From: JAYFRC01 sp034926415
GTDB taxonomy: Bacteria > Bacillota > Clostridia > Oscillospirales > Oscillospiraceae
Reading direction: 5' to 3'
Assembly (NCBI GenBank): GCA_034926415.1
Contig: JAYFRC010000007.1
Span: forward strand, 1 to 40,146
Length of the DNA: 40,146 nucleotides
Positions 20,857 through 30,500 of this stretch are shown in pieces. Each line of letters begins with the position of its first letter. Positions within the stretch are counted from its first letter, which is position 1. The notes beneath the pieces were generated by a model that was given only the letters and a program-made list of their open reading frames with translations, had not been told where the DNA came from and did no database searches. The translations under genes and the position numbers were made by a program.

Positions 20857-20905
20857 CGGCACAGAAATAAAACCTTTTCAGATGATTACTGTGCCGTTTT
20901 ATTAT
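20857..20905 (+). terminator. Hairpin followed by TTTTATTAT
   Basis: CGGCACAG (20857-20864) pairs with CTGTGCCG (20889-20896) across a 24-nt AT-rich loop, then TTTTATTAT. It points to a plus-strand transcript, possibly read-through from the small RNA promoter. The long loop makes it a weaker call. Confidence 0.45.
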
Positions 20906-20960
20906 CGCGTACGAAGCGAATGTGAATTAATGATTTGATATTCTCACTTAAGGCTTACTG

Positions 20961-21002
20961 ATACAAGAAGGGGACAGGCAAAAACCTGTCCCCTTCTTGT
21001 AT
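20961..21002. terminator. 18-bp perfect hairpin
   Basis: ATACAAGAAGGGGACAGG (20961-20978) pairs with CCTGTCCCCTTCTTGTAT (20985-21002) around CAAAAA. It lies about 100 bases downstream of yigZ on the minus strand, where the loop reads TTTTTG, and it is symmetric enough to act in both directions. Confidence 0.6.
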
Positions 21003-21028
21003 GAATAATCATGTTTCAATCATATTTA

Positions 21029-21063
21029 CCCCGAATCGTTATGATTCGGGGATTTTTGTTTTT
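21029..21063 (+). terminator. Intrinsic terminator on the plus strand
   Basis: CCCCGAATC (21029-21037) pairs with GATTCGGGG (21043-21051), then ATTTTTGTTTTT. This is a classical structure pointing rightward into the convergent yigZ gene, although no plus-strand gene lies within 400 bases upstream. Confidence 0.7.
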
Positions 21064-21102
21064 CTCCATATTTTTTGCTGTTTTAGTCCATCTTTTGCGT
21101 GA

Positions 21103-21726
21103 TTACAGCGCCGCGGGACGAAACTCCCCTCCGGTCTTTTCCGCTTTCACGTTCCCCGCTGAAAGCTCCGCGAACCTTGCGGAAAGCGGCTCGAACACGC
21201 CGTCCGGAACAATGAACTCAAGCTCTATCCTGTCGCTGTATTCCGCGGCGCATATCTCTCCGCCGGCGCGCTCTATCTCGAGCTTTATCTGTTCAAATAT
21301 CGGGTATGCGACGGACGCGCGCGCCGCTGTCCAAAGCTTCATTCGGCCTATCCCCGCCGCGTCCAGAGCGTCCTTAGCCGCCTTTGCATACGCCCGCGTC
21401 AGCCCTCCGGCTCCGAGCAGCACCCCTCCGAAATACCGCGTTACGACGCAGCAGACGTTCTCCACGCCCTCACGCTGAAACACGTTAAGCATCGGCTGTC
21501 CGGCGGTTCCCTGCGGCTCCCCGTCGTCACCGTAACGGACGGCTCCGCCGCGGATAACATAGCACCAGCAGTTGTGCCGCGCGTCGTAATGTGTCTTTCT
21601 CACTTCCTCGATGCACGCCCGCGCCTCGTCATCGCTCCGGGCTGAAAACACATGTCCGATAAAGCGCGAACGTTTCTCGGTGAATTCACTTTCAGCCTCT
21701 TTCAGCGGCACAAGATATTCGCCCAT
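21103..21726 (-). CDS. yigZ: YigZ/IMPACT family protein
   Basis: 207 residues, normal for the UPF0029/IMPACT family. The N-terminal domain has the signature KTHYDARHNCWCYVI, GDDGEPQGTAGQPML and VVTRYFGGVLLGAGGLTRAY; the C-terminal part (about 130-205) is the small ferredoxin-like DUF1949 domain. The family is linked to ribosome or translation control (IMPACT in eukaryotes), but the bacterial function is not settled. Its ATG follows the hflX stop directly (21727/21726), so the two are co-translated; a ribosome-splitting GTPase next to it supports a translation-related role. Confidence 0.93.
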   Translation of the reverse strand: MGEYLVPLKEAESEFTEKRSRFIGHVFSARSDDEARACIEEVRKTHYDARHNCWCYVIRGGAVRYGDDGEPQGTAGQPMLNVFQREGVENVCCVVTRYFGGVLLGAGGLTRAYAKAAKDALDAAGIGRMKLWTAARASVAYPIFEQIKLEIERAGGEICAAEYSDRIELEFIVPDGVFEPLSARFAELSAGNVKAEKTGGEFRPAAL

Positions 21727-23025
21727 CTATTCCCAATCCTCTTTTGGGGGCACATAGTCCTCTATGAACTGTCCTATATGGCCCATTACCTTTGGCGTAC
21801 ATACCGCGACTATGTCTATCGTATCGCCATAATCCACGCTCTCCACCTTTGCGTCGCGGTAAAGCTCGTCAAGCACGGCGCCACTGCCGTAAGGAAGATG
21901 TATCGTTACGCGCCTTGCGCCCTTGTCGAGTTGTTCGTCTATCTTTTTAAGCAGCGCGTCGAGCCCCTCTCCGGTCTTGGCGGATATGGCAACCACATCC
22001 TTGCCGAACGGACGTTCCTTTGAAAACGCCTTGTCAGATTTGTTGAACACGCGGATGCACGGGGTCTTTTCCGCGCCTATTTTTCGCACGAGCTCGTCGA
22101 CCACCTCCGCCTCGGCCTCCCATTTTTCGTCCGACGCGTCGATGACGTGCAGCATAAGGTCAGCGTACTGGAGCTCCTCGAGCGTCGCTTTGAACGCGTC
22201 AATCAGCTGGTGCGGAAGCTTTCTGATAAATCCGACCGTATCGGAAATGACGACGTCCAGCGTGTCGCTGACCGTAAGCAGCCGGCTCGTCGTATCGAGC
22301 GTGTCGAACAGGCGGTCGTTCGCCGGGATGTCAGAGCCCGTCAGGGCGTTCAGCAGCGTTGATTTCCCGGCGTTTGTGTAGCCGATGATGGCGACGACAG
22401 GTATCTCATTTTTATCGCGTCGGTCGCGCTGAGTCGCCCGGACGCGGCGCACCTCCTCGAGATCCCCGCGCAGTTTGTCTATCTTGCGATGTATGTGGCG
22501 GCGGTCTGTCTCGAGCTGAGTCTCGCCGGGGCCGCGCGTTCCGATGGGGCTTTTGCCGCCCGCGGCGTTCTGGCGCACAAGGTGCGTCCACATTCCGGTA
22601 AGACGCGGCAGCAGATACTGGTACTGCGCGAGCTCTACCTGTAGCCGCCCTTCCTTGGTCCGCGCGCGCTGGGCGAAGATATCGAGTATCAGGCCGCTCC
22701 GGTCAAGCACCTGCACCCCAAGCTCCTCGGTGAGCACTCGCGTCTGAGCGGGCGACAGGTCGTTGTCGAAAATCACCATCGTCGCGGCCTCGTTTTCGAC
22801 CAGTTCCTTTATTTCGCGCACTTTGCCGTCTCCGATGAACGTGCGCGCATCGGGCGCTTCCCTGTTCTGAAGCACACGCGCCACGGCCACGCCTCCGGCG
22901 GTCTCGGTCAGTGCGGCAAGCTCGTCAAGGCTCCAGTCATCGGCGTTTTCCTCTTTCGGAAGGCGCGGCGAATTGAGCCCGGCAAGCACGGCGCGTGCGG
23001 TATATTCCTCTTTAATGTTTTCCAT
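21727..23025 (-). CDS. hflX: GTPase HflX
   Basis: 432 residues. The N-terminal HflX domain (about 12-180) is followed by the family's glycine-rich linker GGKSPIGTRGPGETQLETDR and a coiled region. The G domain starts with GYTNAGKS (215-222), then the DTVGF switch, the NKSD base-recognition motif and SAKTG. HflX binds the 50S subunit and splits stalled 70S ribosomes, especially under stress. GGAGG lies 6 bases before ATG. It is followed without a gap by yigZ. Confidence 0.95.
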   Translation of the reverse strand: MENIKEEYTARAVLAGLNSPRLPKEENADDWSLDELAALTETAGGVAVARVLQNREAPDARTFIGDGKVREIKELVENEAATMVIFDNDLSPAQTRVLTEELGVQVLDRSGLILDIFAQRARTKEGRLQVELAQYQYLLPRLTGMWTHLVRQNAAGGKSPIGTRGPGETQLETDRRHIHRKIDKLRGDLEEVRRVRATQRDRRDKNEIPVVAIIGYTNAGKSTLLNALTGSDIPANDRLFDTLDTTSRLLTVSDTLDVVISDTVGFIRKLPHQLIDAFKATLEELQYADLMLHVIDASDEKWEAEAEVVDELVRKIGAEKTPCIRVFNKSDKAFSKERPFGKDVVAISAKTGEGLDALLKKIDEQLDKGARRVTIHLPYGSGAVLDELYRDAKVESVDYGDTIDIVAVCTPKVMGHIGQFIEDYVPPKEDWE

Positions 23026-23043
23026 AGGACCTCCGGAGTGAAA

Positions 23044-23577
23044 TTATTTTGTAAGCACCTTGACGACCTCGCCGACATACATACGGTGGACATTTTCCCC
23101 ATTCTCGTAGCAAGCGCCTATTCTGTCGTCGCGCGCACATTCGAGGCCTAGGTCCTGAACGTAGGCCTTGCGGCAGATAAGCACGGTGCCAGCCTCTTCA
23201 AAGTACGGCGCGCCGCACTCGTCGAACGCCGGAGTCAGTCCGCATTCGGCCGCCTTGTCCACGTCGCGTCCGCTCACCGTACCGCATATCGCGAGTTTGT
23301 CTTTCATATTCTCCGGGAAAAAGGAGACGGTAAAATAGTCCTGCGCCTCCATAAATTCATATGTGTAGCGGGTCGGACGGACGTATACCGTGCAGACCGG
23401 CATATTCCAGAGCGTGCCGAGTCCGCCCCAGCTTATCGTCATCGTGTTGAACTTCTCCGAGTTGCCGGCGGTCAGCAGAGGATGTGTATCGTCAAATATC
23501 TTGAACGACTGCGCCGCTGTGACCTTTATCGGTATTTCGGTCAGCTTCTTCGGACCCTTGTTTTTTTTGATATTCAT
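23044..23577 (-). CDS. Flavin reductase-like FMN-binding protein
   Basis: 177 residues from ATG 23577, chosen because GGAGG lies 9 bases upstream; the open frame extends 45 codons further but runs across the terminator of rpmE. Motifs include FNTMTISWGGLGTLWNMPVCTVYVRP and YTYEFME, FTVSFFPE and CGTVSGRDVDK, which fit the flavin reductase/flavoredoxin split-barrel family that binds FMN. These proteins reduce flavin or transfer electrons; the partner is unknown. The gene lies between rpmE and hflX on the same strand but is set off by a bidirectional terminator. Confidence 0.85.
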   Translation of the reverse strand: MNIKKNKGPKKLTEIPIKVTAAQSFKIFDDTHPLLTAGNSEKFNTMTISWGGLGTLWNMPVCTVYVRPTRYTYEFMEAQDYFTVSFFPENMKDKLAICGTVSGRDVDKAAECGLTPAFDECGAPYFEEAGTVLICRKAYVQDLGLECARDDRIGACYENGENVHRMYVGEVVKVLTK

Positions 23578-23633
23578 ATCGGTCGCCTCCGCAAAAAGGA
23601 TAATATAAGTATATGCGATTTTAATAAAAAAGT

Positions 23634-23669
23634 AAAACCCGTATCGCGTTGCCGCGGTACGGGTTTTTT
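23634..23669. terminator. Bidirectional terminator after rpmE
   Basis: AAAACCCGTA (23634-23643) pairs with TACGGGTTTT (23658-23667), extended by inner CGCG pairs. Plus strand continues TTTTTTC, minus strand TTTTACTTTTTT. Confidence 0.8.
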
Positions 23670-23674
23670 CATCC

Positions 23675-23878
23675 TTACTTATCCAGGCCGAACTTCTTGT
23701 TGAATTTCGCAACGCGTCCGCCGGTATCTACCAGTTTCTGCTTACCTGTAAAGAATGGGTGACACTTTGAGCAGACTTCCACCTTGATATTCTTCACGGT
23801 AGAACCTGTCTCAATCACATTACCGCAGGCGCAAGTAATAGTAGTCTGCTGATAATTGGGATGGATTCCTTCCTTCAT
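23675..23878 (-). CDS. rpmE: 50S ribosomal protein L31 (zinc-ribbon form)
   Basis: 67 residues starting MKEGIHPNYQ, the family's usual start at ATG 23878; an in-frame GTG 21 bases earlier is less likely. C16, C18, C36 and C39 (CACG and CSKCHP) form the zinc-binding set, so this is the C+ type that stores or senses Zn, unlike Zn-free paralogs. It ends KFGLDK. The gene has its own terminator and a leader hairpin (23908-23931) that may be regulatory. Confidence 0.96.
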   Translation of the reverse strand: MKEGIHPNYQQTTITCACGNVIETGSTVKNIKVEVCSKCHPFFTGKQKLVDTGGRVAKFNKKFGLDK

Positions 23879-23907
23879 GCTCTTGTTCACCCCTTTCACC
23901 CTTCATA

Positions 23908-23931
23908 TTTGCCTGTCTTTCAACAGGCAAA
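23908..23931 (-). promoter_or_regulatory. Leader hairpin upstream of rpmE
   Basis: TTTGCCTGT pairs with ACAGGCAAA around a 6-nt loop, 30 bases upstream of the L31 start, in the 94-base gap after addA. No T-run follows. It may be the addA 3' end structure or an autoregulatory site for L31. Confidence 0.4.
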
Positions 23932-23971
23932 GGTTAATATACCACCATTTGGCGGCCAATGCAAGGCTTTT

Positions 23972-26900
23972 TCACAAAATATATGTCGTACCCGTGGCAA
24001 AAAAGTATAAAATTTTGCGAACGACCGGCTTTTCCGTCAGCTTTTCGAGGGCTCCGGCATAGGCGGCTATCTGCCCTTCGTAAAGTTTGGCGCGTTCGGC
24101 TTCCTCTCCGCGACGTATTGCGTCGCTCTTGAAATCGACTACCGTTATCTTCCCGTCCGTCTCGAAAAAACAGTCCACGGCGCCCTGAAGCAGTATTTTG
24201 TCGTCCGAGGTGATGCCGCCTGCGAGCTCCTTCGCCGGAACCAACATCGAGAACCTGAATTCGCGCCATATCATATCCGGAGGCGTGCCGCGAAGCTCCT
24301 CGCCGAGCGGCGACGTCATCAGCTCCGTTATATCGCGCGCGCTGACGGCTCCGGCCTGAGCGTCAGAGAGCAGGTGCGAGAGCCTCATGCGCTCTATCTC
24401 GCCCCGAACGCCCTCGTATGTACCGGCGCGTGAAAAATCGAGGAACTGCATCGCGGCGTGTATCGCCGTGCCGCGCTCCGCGCCGGTGAGTGCCCTTTCC
24501 CCGTCGAGAAAACGCGGCTTTCCGAAACCGAAACGCGGCCTTGGCTGAATGGTGTCCTCGGCTATCTCGCGGTCTATCTCCCGCCCCTTGAGCTGGGTTG
24601 CCGTCATCTTCGACGGCGTAGCCACCTCGCGCGAAAACGGGTAAGCGAACGATATTACGTCCGTGTCGGCTCCGGCCCCCTCCGCCTTCTCAGTTTCAGG
24701 AGCGCGCAGCGTCCGCTTCGGGCGCTTCATGTACTTATCCGCGTCGGCGAGCGATATTTGCCACTCCCCGCCCGCGGCACTAATTTCCGGGCTTATCCCC
24801 GCGGCCTCGCGCAGAACGGCTGCCTCCGGCCTTGTCAAAAGCGCGAGAAGTATCCATTTTGAATACGAATCACAGGACGCCACCGCTTCGGGAGCGGCCG
24901 GGCAGACCGCGTCCGGCGCGAGGCGGGCGAGGTATCTGCCCGCGTTTATGACGGACGAGACGATTATCAGTTTTTCCTTCGCTCTCGTCATGGCTACGTA
25001 GAGCACACGCATTTCCTCGGACTTCATCTCGCGCGCAAGCCGCGCCGCCACCGCGTCACGCGCAAGAGTCGACCAGCGCACGCGGCGTTTTGCGTCCACG
25101 TGCATCGGCCCCGCGCCGAGCTTCGGGTGAACTAGCACGGGCGCGCGAAGATCGGTATCGTTGAATTTCTTGTCCGCGTCGGCAAGGATGACTATCGGGA
25201 ACTCTAGCCCCTTCGATTTATGTATGCTCATAAGTCGTATTCCGTCTCCGACGCGTTTAGCGGCCGGAGAGGGCTGCTGGCCGCATTCTATGAGCTTTTC
25301 AAGATGGCTTACGAACCTGAAAAGTCCGCGGTAGCCTTCGGACTCGTATTTACGGGCATATTCATAAAACGCCGTCAGATTCTCCCTGCGCTCTTTTCCG
25401 TCCTCCATGGCCCCAAACACGCCGAGTACGCCGAAACGGTTGTAGACGTGCCATATAAGTCTGTGCACGCTGTAATCCGGAGCTATTGTTCGGAGCTCCG
25501 AAAGCTCGGAAACAAACCGCTCCGCGTCTTCGCCGCCGTCGGCTCTCAGCGCTTCATAGAAATCTCCGCCGGAAGTTTTCGCACGTATTTTGGCGAGCCT
25601 TTCCGGCGCGAAGCCGAACAGCGGAGAGCGAAGCACCGATATGAGCGGCACATCCTGATGCGGGTTGTCGATTATCTTCAGCATTGAAAATACTACCGCG
25701 ACTTCCATAGCCGAGAAAAAGTCATCCGACGCTTCGGTCGAGCATGTGAGCCCCTGCTCCGCGAATACGCGCTCGTAAAGCAGCCGCTTCGGCCCGGGCG
25801 CGCGCATCAGCACAACTATGTCCTCCTGCCGCGCGGCGCGCATTTTGCCGCTTGGATCGTCGCGCACGGGGAATTTTTCGTCTATAAGCGCTCTTGCGCG
25901 CGACGCGGTGAAGCGGGCCTCGGCCTCGGCTCTGTCGGCGTCTTCCTCGCAGTCGTCCGCCGCACCCCGACGCGACGGATAATCAAGCAGGTCGAATTCT
26001 GCCGCGCGTTCTCCCGTCTCTTCATAATACCCGGCTCCAAAATGCAGAGCCTCGTCGTCGCTATACGCCATCTCGCCCATCTCGCGGGACATGATGTTTG
26101 AAAAGACAAAATTTGCCGCGTCCAGTATACCCCGGCGCGAGCGGAAGTTTGCCGAAAGCATCAATTTTCTGTCCTCGCCCTCAGATGCCTCGGCGCAGGG
26201 CGGATACGTCTCGTATTTATGCAGGAATATAGTCGGGTCGGCAAGGCGAAACCTGTATATGCTCTGCTTCACGTCTCCGACCATAAACAGATTCTTCCCG
26301 TTTTTGGATACGGCGGAGAATATCCTGTTTTGTATCTCGTTCGTATCCTGATACTCGTCCACCATTATCTCGCGGTAGCGCTCCGCAACGGCGCGCCCCG
26401 TCTCGGTCGGCTCTCCGTCGGGGTTTTCAAGTATCCGCACCGCGAAATGCTCCTGATCCGAAAAATCGGCTGCGTTGATTCTAAGCTTTTCTCTCGCGTA
26501 GAGCGCGGAGAAATCACGCGTCAGATTGAACAGCGCGAGCATCGCCGGAGCCATGTCGCGCATATCGGCCGCAAGCGCCGCTCCGTCCGCGCTCACGCGC
26601 TCAAACGTTTTCGGCCACCGCGTTTTACAGGCGTCCCAGACGGCCTTTGCGCGCGCCTTTACATCGCTCTCGCCTCTGTATGCACCGAGTCTCGGGAACG
26701 CGACCTCTGACTTGGCCGCAGCGTCCCACCCCTTCTCCGCCGCCGCCTCAAACGCCGCGAAAGCACCCGCCGCGGAGAGAAACTGCGACGCGTAGGCTTT
26801 TTGCAGTTTTTCATCGCCGCGCATATCCTCCGCCGCGCGCGTCAGCGCGGAGCGCCAGTAAGCCGCCGACAATTTTGCTCTTCCGAGAAGCTCTTTTCCC

Positions 26901-27556
26901 CACTCGGTATCCCCGGCGTCATCCGGAATGTCTTTCCATCTTTTTTTTTCGCGCTCGAGCCATTTTTCGGGATACGCGTGGCTCTGGAGCTTGCCGTAAA
27001 AATCAAGCACGAGGGAAGCGAGCGCTCTGTCGTCGCGGCCGGCGCCTATCGTATCGGCCAGCAGGGCTTTCCCGGCCTTCTCATCCAAGTCGCTGTAAAA
27101 ATCTTCCAGCGCGCGACCGAGTGTTTTCTCGCGGAGCGTCTCCGCCTCGTTCTCGTCGAGCACACGAAAGTCGGGCGTCAGGCTCGACTTGTCGCCGTCA
27201 GAGCCGAGAAGATGCGTGTTCTCACGCAGGAGCTGGGTGCAGAACGCGTCGACCGTTTTTATGTCCGCCTTGTAGACGAGCATCGTCTGGCGACGCAGAT
27301 GCGCATTCTCCGGCGCGGCGGCGAGGTGCTTTGAAAGCTCCGAGGCTATTTTTGAGCGAAGCTCCGCAGCGGCAGCCTTCGTGTATGTGATTATAAGGAA
27401 ATCCGTCAGCTCCGCGCTCTCGCGGGTTATGTGGTCGAACAATCTCTCGACGAGCACCTTTGTCTTTCCCGAGCCCGCAGCCGCGGAGACAAGCAGGCTT
27501 CCGCCGCGGTTTTCAACGGCCTGGCGTTGCTCTTCCGTCAGTTTTATCTCAGACAT
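23972..27556 (-). CDS. addA: ATP-dependent helicase/nuclease subunit A (AddA)
   Basis: 1194 residues, normal for Clostridial AddA. The UvrD-type helicase starts with SAAAGSGKTKVLVERL (Walker A, K31), followed by VDEYQDTN (motif II), QSIYRFRLADP and the late motifs RLMSIHKSKGLEFPIV and VAMTRAKEKLIIV. The C-terminal RecB-family nuclease has GTAIHAAMQF, GAVDCFFE and VVDFKSD (D1141, K1143). With AddB it processes double-strand breaks for recombination until a Chi-like site. Its ATG lies inside the end of addB (8-bp overlap), so translation is coupled. Confidence 0.96.
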   Translation of the reverse strand: MSEIKLTEEQRQAVENRGGSLLVSAAAGSGKTKVLVERLFDHITRESAELTDFLIITYTKAAAAELRSKIASELSKHLAAAPENAHLRRQTMLVYKADIKTVDAFCTQLLRENTHLLGSDGDKSSLTPDFRVLDENEAETLREKTLGRALEDFYSDLDEKAGKALLADTIGAGRDDRALASLVLDFYGKLQSHAYPEKWLEREKKRWKDIPDDAGDTEWGKELLGRAKLSAAYWRSALTRAAEDMRGDEKLQKAYASQFLSAAGAFAAFEAAAEKGWDAAAKSEVAFPRLGAYRGESDVKARAKAVWDACKTRWPKTFERVSADGAALAADMRDMAPAMLALFNLTRDFSALYAREKLRINAADFSDQEHFAVRILENPDGEPTETGRAVAERYREIMVDEYQDTNEIQNRIFSAVSKNGKNLFMVGDVKQSIYRFRLADPTIFLHKYETYPPCAEASEGEDRKLMLSANFRSRRGILDAANFVFSNIMSREMGEMAYSDDEALHFGAGYYEETGERAAEFDLLDYPSRRGAADDCEEDADRAEAEARFTASRARALIDEKFPVRDDPSGKMRAARQEDIVVLMRAPGPKRLLYERVFAEQGLTCSTEASDDFFSAMEVAVVFSMLKIIDNPHQDVPLISVLRSPLFGFAPERLAKIRAKTSGGDFYEALRADGGEDAERFVSELSELRTIAPDYSVHRLIWHVYNRFGVLGVFGAMEDGKERRENLTAFYEYARKYESEGYRGLFRFVSHLEKLIECGQQPSPAAKRVGDGIRLMSIHKSKGLEFPIVILADADKKFNDTDLRAPVLVHPKLGAGPMHVDAKRRVRWSTLARDAVAARLAREMKSEEMRVLYVAMTRAKEKLIIVSSVINAGRYLARLAPDAVCPAAPEAVASCDSYSKWILLALLTRPEAAVLREAAGISPEISAAGGEWQISLADADKYMKRPKRTLRAPETEKAEGAGADTDVISFAYPFSREVATPSKMTATQLKGREIDREIAEDTIQPRPRFGFGKPRFLDGERALTGAERGTAIHAAMQFLDFSRAGTYEGVRGEIERMRLSHLLSDAQAGAVSARDITELMTSPLGEELRGTPPDMIWREFRFSMLVPAKELAGGITSDDKILLQGAVDCFFETDGKITVVDFKSDAIRRGEEAERAKLYEGQIAAYAGALEKLTEKPVVRKILYFFATGTTYIL

Positions 27557-30500
27557 TGCCGTCGCCGCCTTCCTTCGCGCCTATGCGCTCCCAGAATTCC
27601 TCATGCGTTACCGGCGTCACATAGTTCCACTTCTCGCCCGCACGCCTGTTTTCAAAATTGCAGGCCGGAGCAAACGGGCAGTACGTGCAGGCGTTTTTCT
27701 GCTCGCTGTGATAGACAGGATCGGCGGTTATTATCGCCACCTCCTGCGCCACGCCGCGAAGCAGCTTTTCGACGTACACGCTCAGATGCCCGAGCTGTTC
27801 CGCGTCCGCCGCGCCGTCGAGTATGCGCCCTTCGCGGTTTATGCGAAGCGGCAGATAGTGCGGCCTTTCCGTACAGCCGTGCTCCATCGCCTCGAGAACC
27901 TGAGGGTCGTTTAGCACAAGCCCGCTGCGCCGGAGTTCTTTTTCAGTTTTTTCGCGTATATCCTCGTCCGACGCGCCGCGGGGAACCGACAGTATCGGGT
28001 CGCGCGCCGGAACATACAGCACTCCGGCAGGGACGATATCTTCGAACTCGGCCTCGCCCTCAAACGCGGCGCGGCCGTTTTTCTGAAGCTCGAACAGATA
28101 TATGAGCATCTGCGCGCCGATGCCTTTCATAAGCTCCGCAAGATCGAATTTCTTTTTTCCGGTCTTGTAGTCGATTATGCGCAGATACAGCTTTCCGTTC
28201 CTTATCCATCCGTCCACGCGGTCGACTTTTCCAACGACCGTGAGTTCCTCGGGCGCGTGTATGGATATGGCGGGTATTTTTCCCTTGCCTCCGAATTCAA
28301 GCTCGAACGCGCACGGCACGAAATCCGACTCCGCCAGCTCACGCGCAACGTCGTCCACGATCGATCGCGCGGTCTTTTTGAGCCTCCCGAAAAGATAGCG
28401 GAACCGCGCGCTCTTTTCGTTAAGATCAGAAAGATTTTCTTCCTCAAATTTTGCTATGTACTCGTCGGTTATGCGAGCCCTGTCTTCGTCCGTCAGCTTC
28501 GCAAACCCGCCGAGGCGCTTTGCCTCCGCCGCCGTGTGCTCCAGCAGGTAATGCACGAACGTGCCCTGTTCCGGAGCGTCAAACCCGGCCGGAACACGCT
28601 CTTTCGCGCGAAGGCCGTACTCCATGAAATATTTGTAATGGCACGAATGTATAACGTCTATGCGCGAAGCCGACATACGAAGCTTTTCTCCGTAAAGTGT
28701 CCGCACGGCGTCCTGCGACAATTCGCCGCGCCGATAATTTTTGGCTTGTTCCATCGCTGCAAGCTCCGACGAAAATCCGCCGAGCTCATCAAAATATTTC
28801 CAAAGCTCTCCTCCGACGGCCTCTCCGGCCCTCTCGAGCGCCGGTACCGCCGCGTTTACTCGAAAATCCGCGTCCGTCAACGTGCGTATGTTCGGGAAGA
28901 GACGTTTGAGCCGCTCCGCTACGAACGACGCCCGCAGCTCGGCTCCCGATGCGTCAGACTCCGGCCAGCTCACGCAGAGGCGCTCCGTAGCCTGCACAAG
29001 CCCGGCGTATATATTTTGAAGTTCAATGGAAATTTTTTCCATTCCACAGGGTGCAAGCCTTATGCCCGTCTGTCCGAGCTCCTTCCTGTCGCTTTCTGAA
29101 AGCAATCCGCGCTCGTCCCCGACGGACGGAAGCGCGCTGTCCGTAGCTCCGAGCAGGAACATGCACTTGACGGCATGGCGGTCGTTCCTCGTCAGTGAGC
29201 TGACCGCTATCTGGTCGAGCGAAACTGGTATCGTTCCGACGTCGTACTGTGTCAGCGTAAGCTTCATAAGCCGCGTGAACTCGTCCGTATCCATCTCCGT
29301 GTCCGCGAGCATGGCGACGAACTGATCCATGACCGCGCAGAGTATCTCCCAGAGCTGCGCGTATTCCTCCGCTAGCTGGCTGTCTCCGTGCCGCAAAAAC
29401 ATCTGTGTTTTTTCATCGAGCAGTTCGGGAAGGCGTATCTCCGTCAAAAAATCGTAAACAGCCTTTGTTTTCTCTCTCGCGGTCTTTCCCGCCTTGAGTC
29501 CTTCCGAAAGCGCCGAGAGCGGTATGCGGACCTTGTCCCGCGACGCGTTTATCCGCCTGAGAGCGGCTTTTTCCTCGTCGCCGAAGGGCGCGTCGTAGCC
29601 TCGCGGATTGGCCGTCCACGGCTCGTCCCTAAGCCAGACTCCTCCGCGCACGTCCCAGATAATTACATAATTTTCCAGTTCATCGCACTCGTCCGCCGTC
29701 AGACCGGCGAGCCCGGTCTTAAGATATCTGAACATATACTCGTATTCGAATCCTCCGTCTATCGCCTCAAGCGCCGCGACAAGGAGCGTCAGCACGGGCT
29801 TGTCGAGAATATCGCGTTTGCGGTTGAGAAACACAGGTATGTCGTAGCGCTCGAACACGTTCTCTATCGCGGCTTCGTAATCTCCGATATTGCGCGCGGC
29901 CACCGCGATATCGCGGTAGCGGTATTTTCCGGACGCGACAAGGCGGCGTATCTCCGACGCCGCGTGTTCGGTCTCGGCATATTCGTCCGCCGCGCACATC
30001 AGGCGCACCGCGTCCGTATCCTCCGGATATTCCTCCGCAGTTCCAAAAAAATGACGCTCTATATGGCGTATCGGCGCGGTCATGGTCTTATTCTCGGTAT
30101 TCAGCCACACTGTCTCGCAGTCCTGGCCCTCTTTTTCGGCCATTCGCTTCAGCCGTTCGGTCACGCGCAGAGTGGTGTCGAACACGCCGTCGCAGTCGGC
30201 CCTGTCGCCGAGAAGCGTAACCGTGAGCGAGCTTGCTTTTACAAGCAGCAGCGCAAGCGCGCGCTCCTCCTGCGCCGTAAAATATGTAAAACCATCGACG
30301 AATATATCCGCGCCGTCAAATAGCGAGCTGTCCGCGAGTTTTTCACACAGACGAGTCATCCTGTCGCGCCTGTCCATTCCGCTGTCGCGCAGATGCGCTT
30401 CGTAGGCGGCGCAGACAAGCACGATGTCGTGCAGCTTATCGCGAAGAGGCGCTCCAAGCTCAGCCGAAATATCGAGCAGGCTTTCAGGCGAAACGTCAAA

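Noticed and set aside
23578..23712. N-terminal extension of the flavin reductase
   Set aside because: It would cross the rpmE terminator and lacks a ribosome binding site; ATG 23577 has GGAGG.
26647..30323. Several plus-strand ORFs of 200-310 codons within addA/addB
   Set aside because: Arg/Ala/Pro-rich antisense frames without starts or motifs; both minus-strand proteins are complete and recognised.
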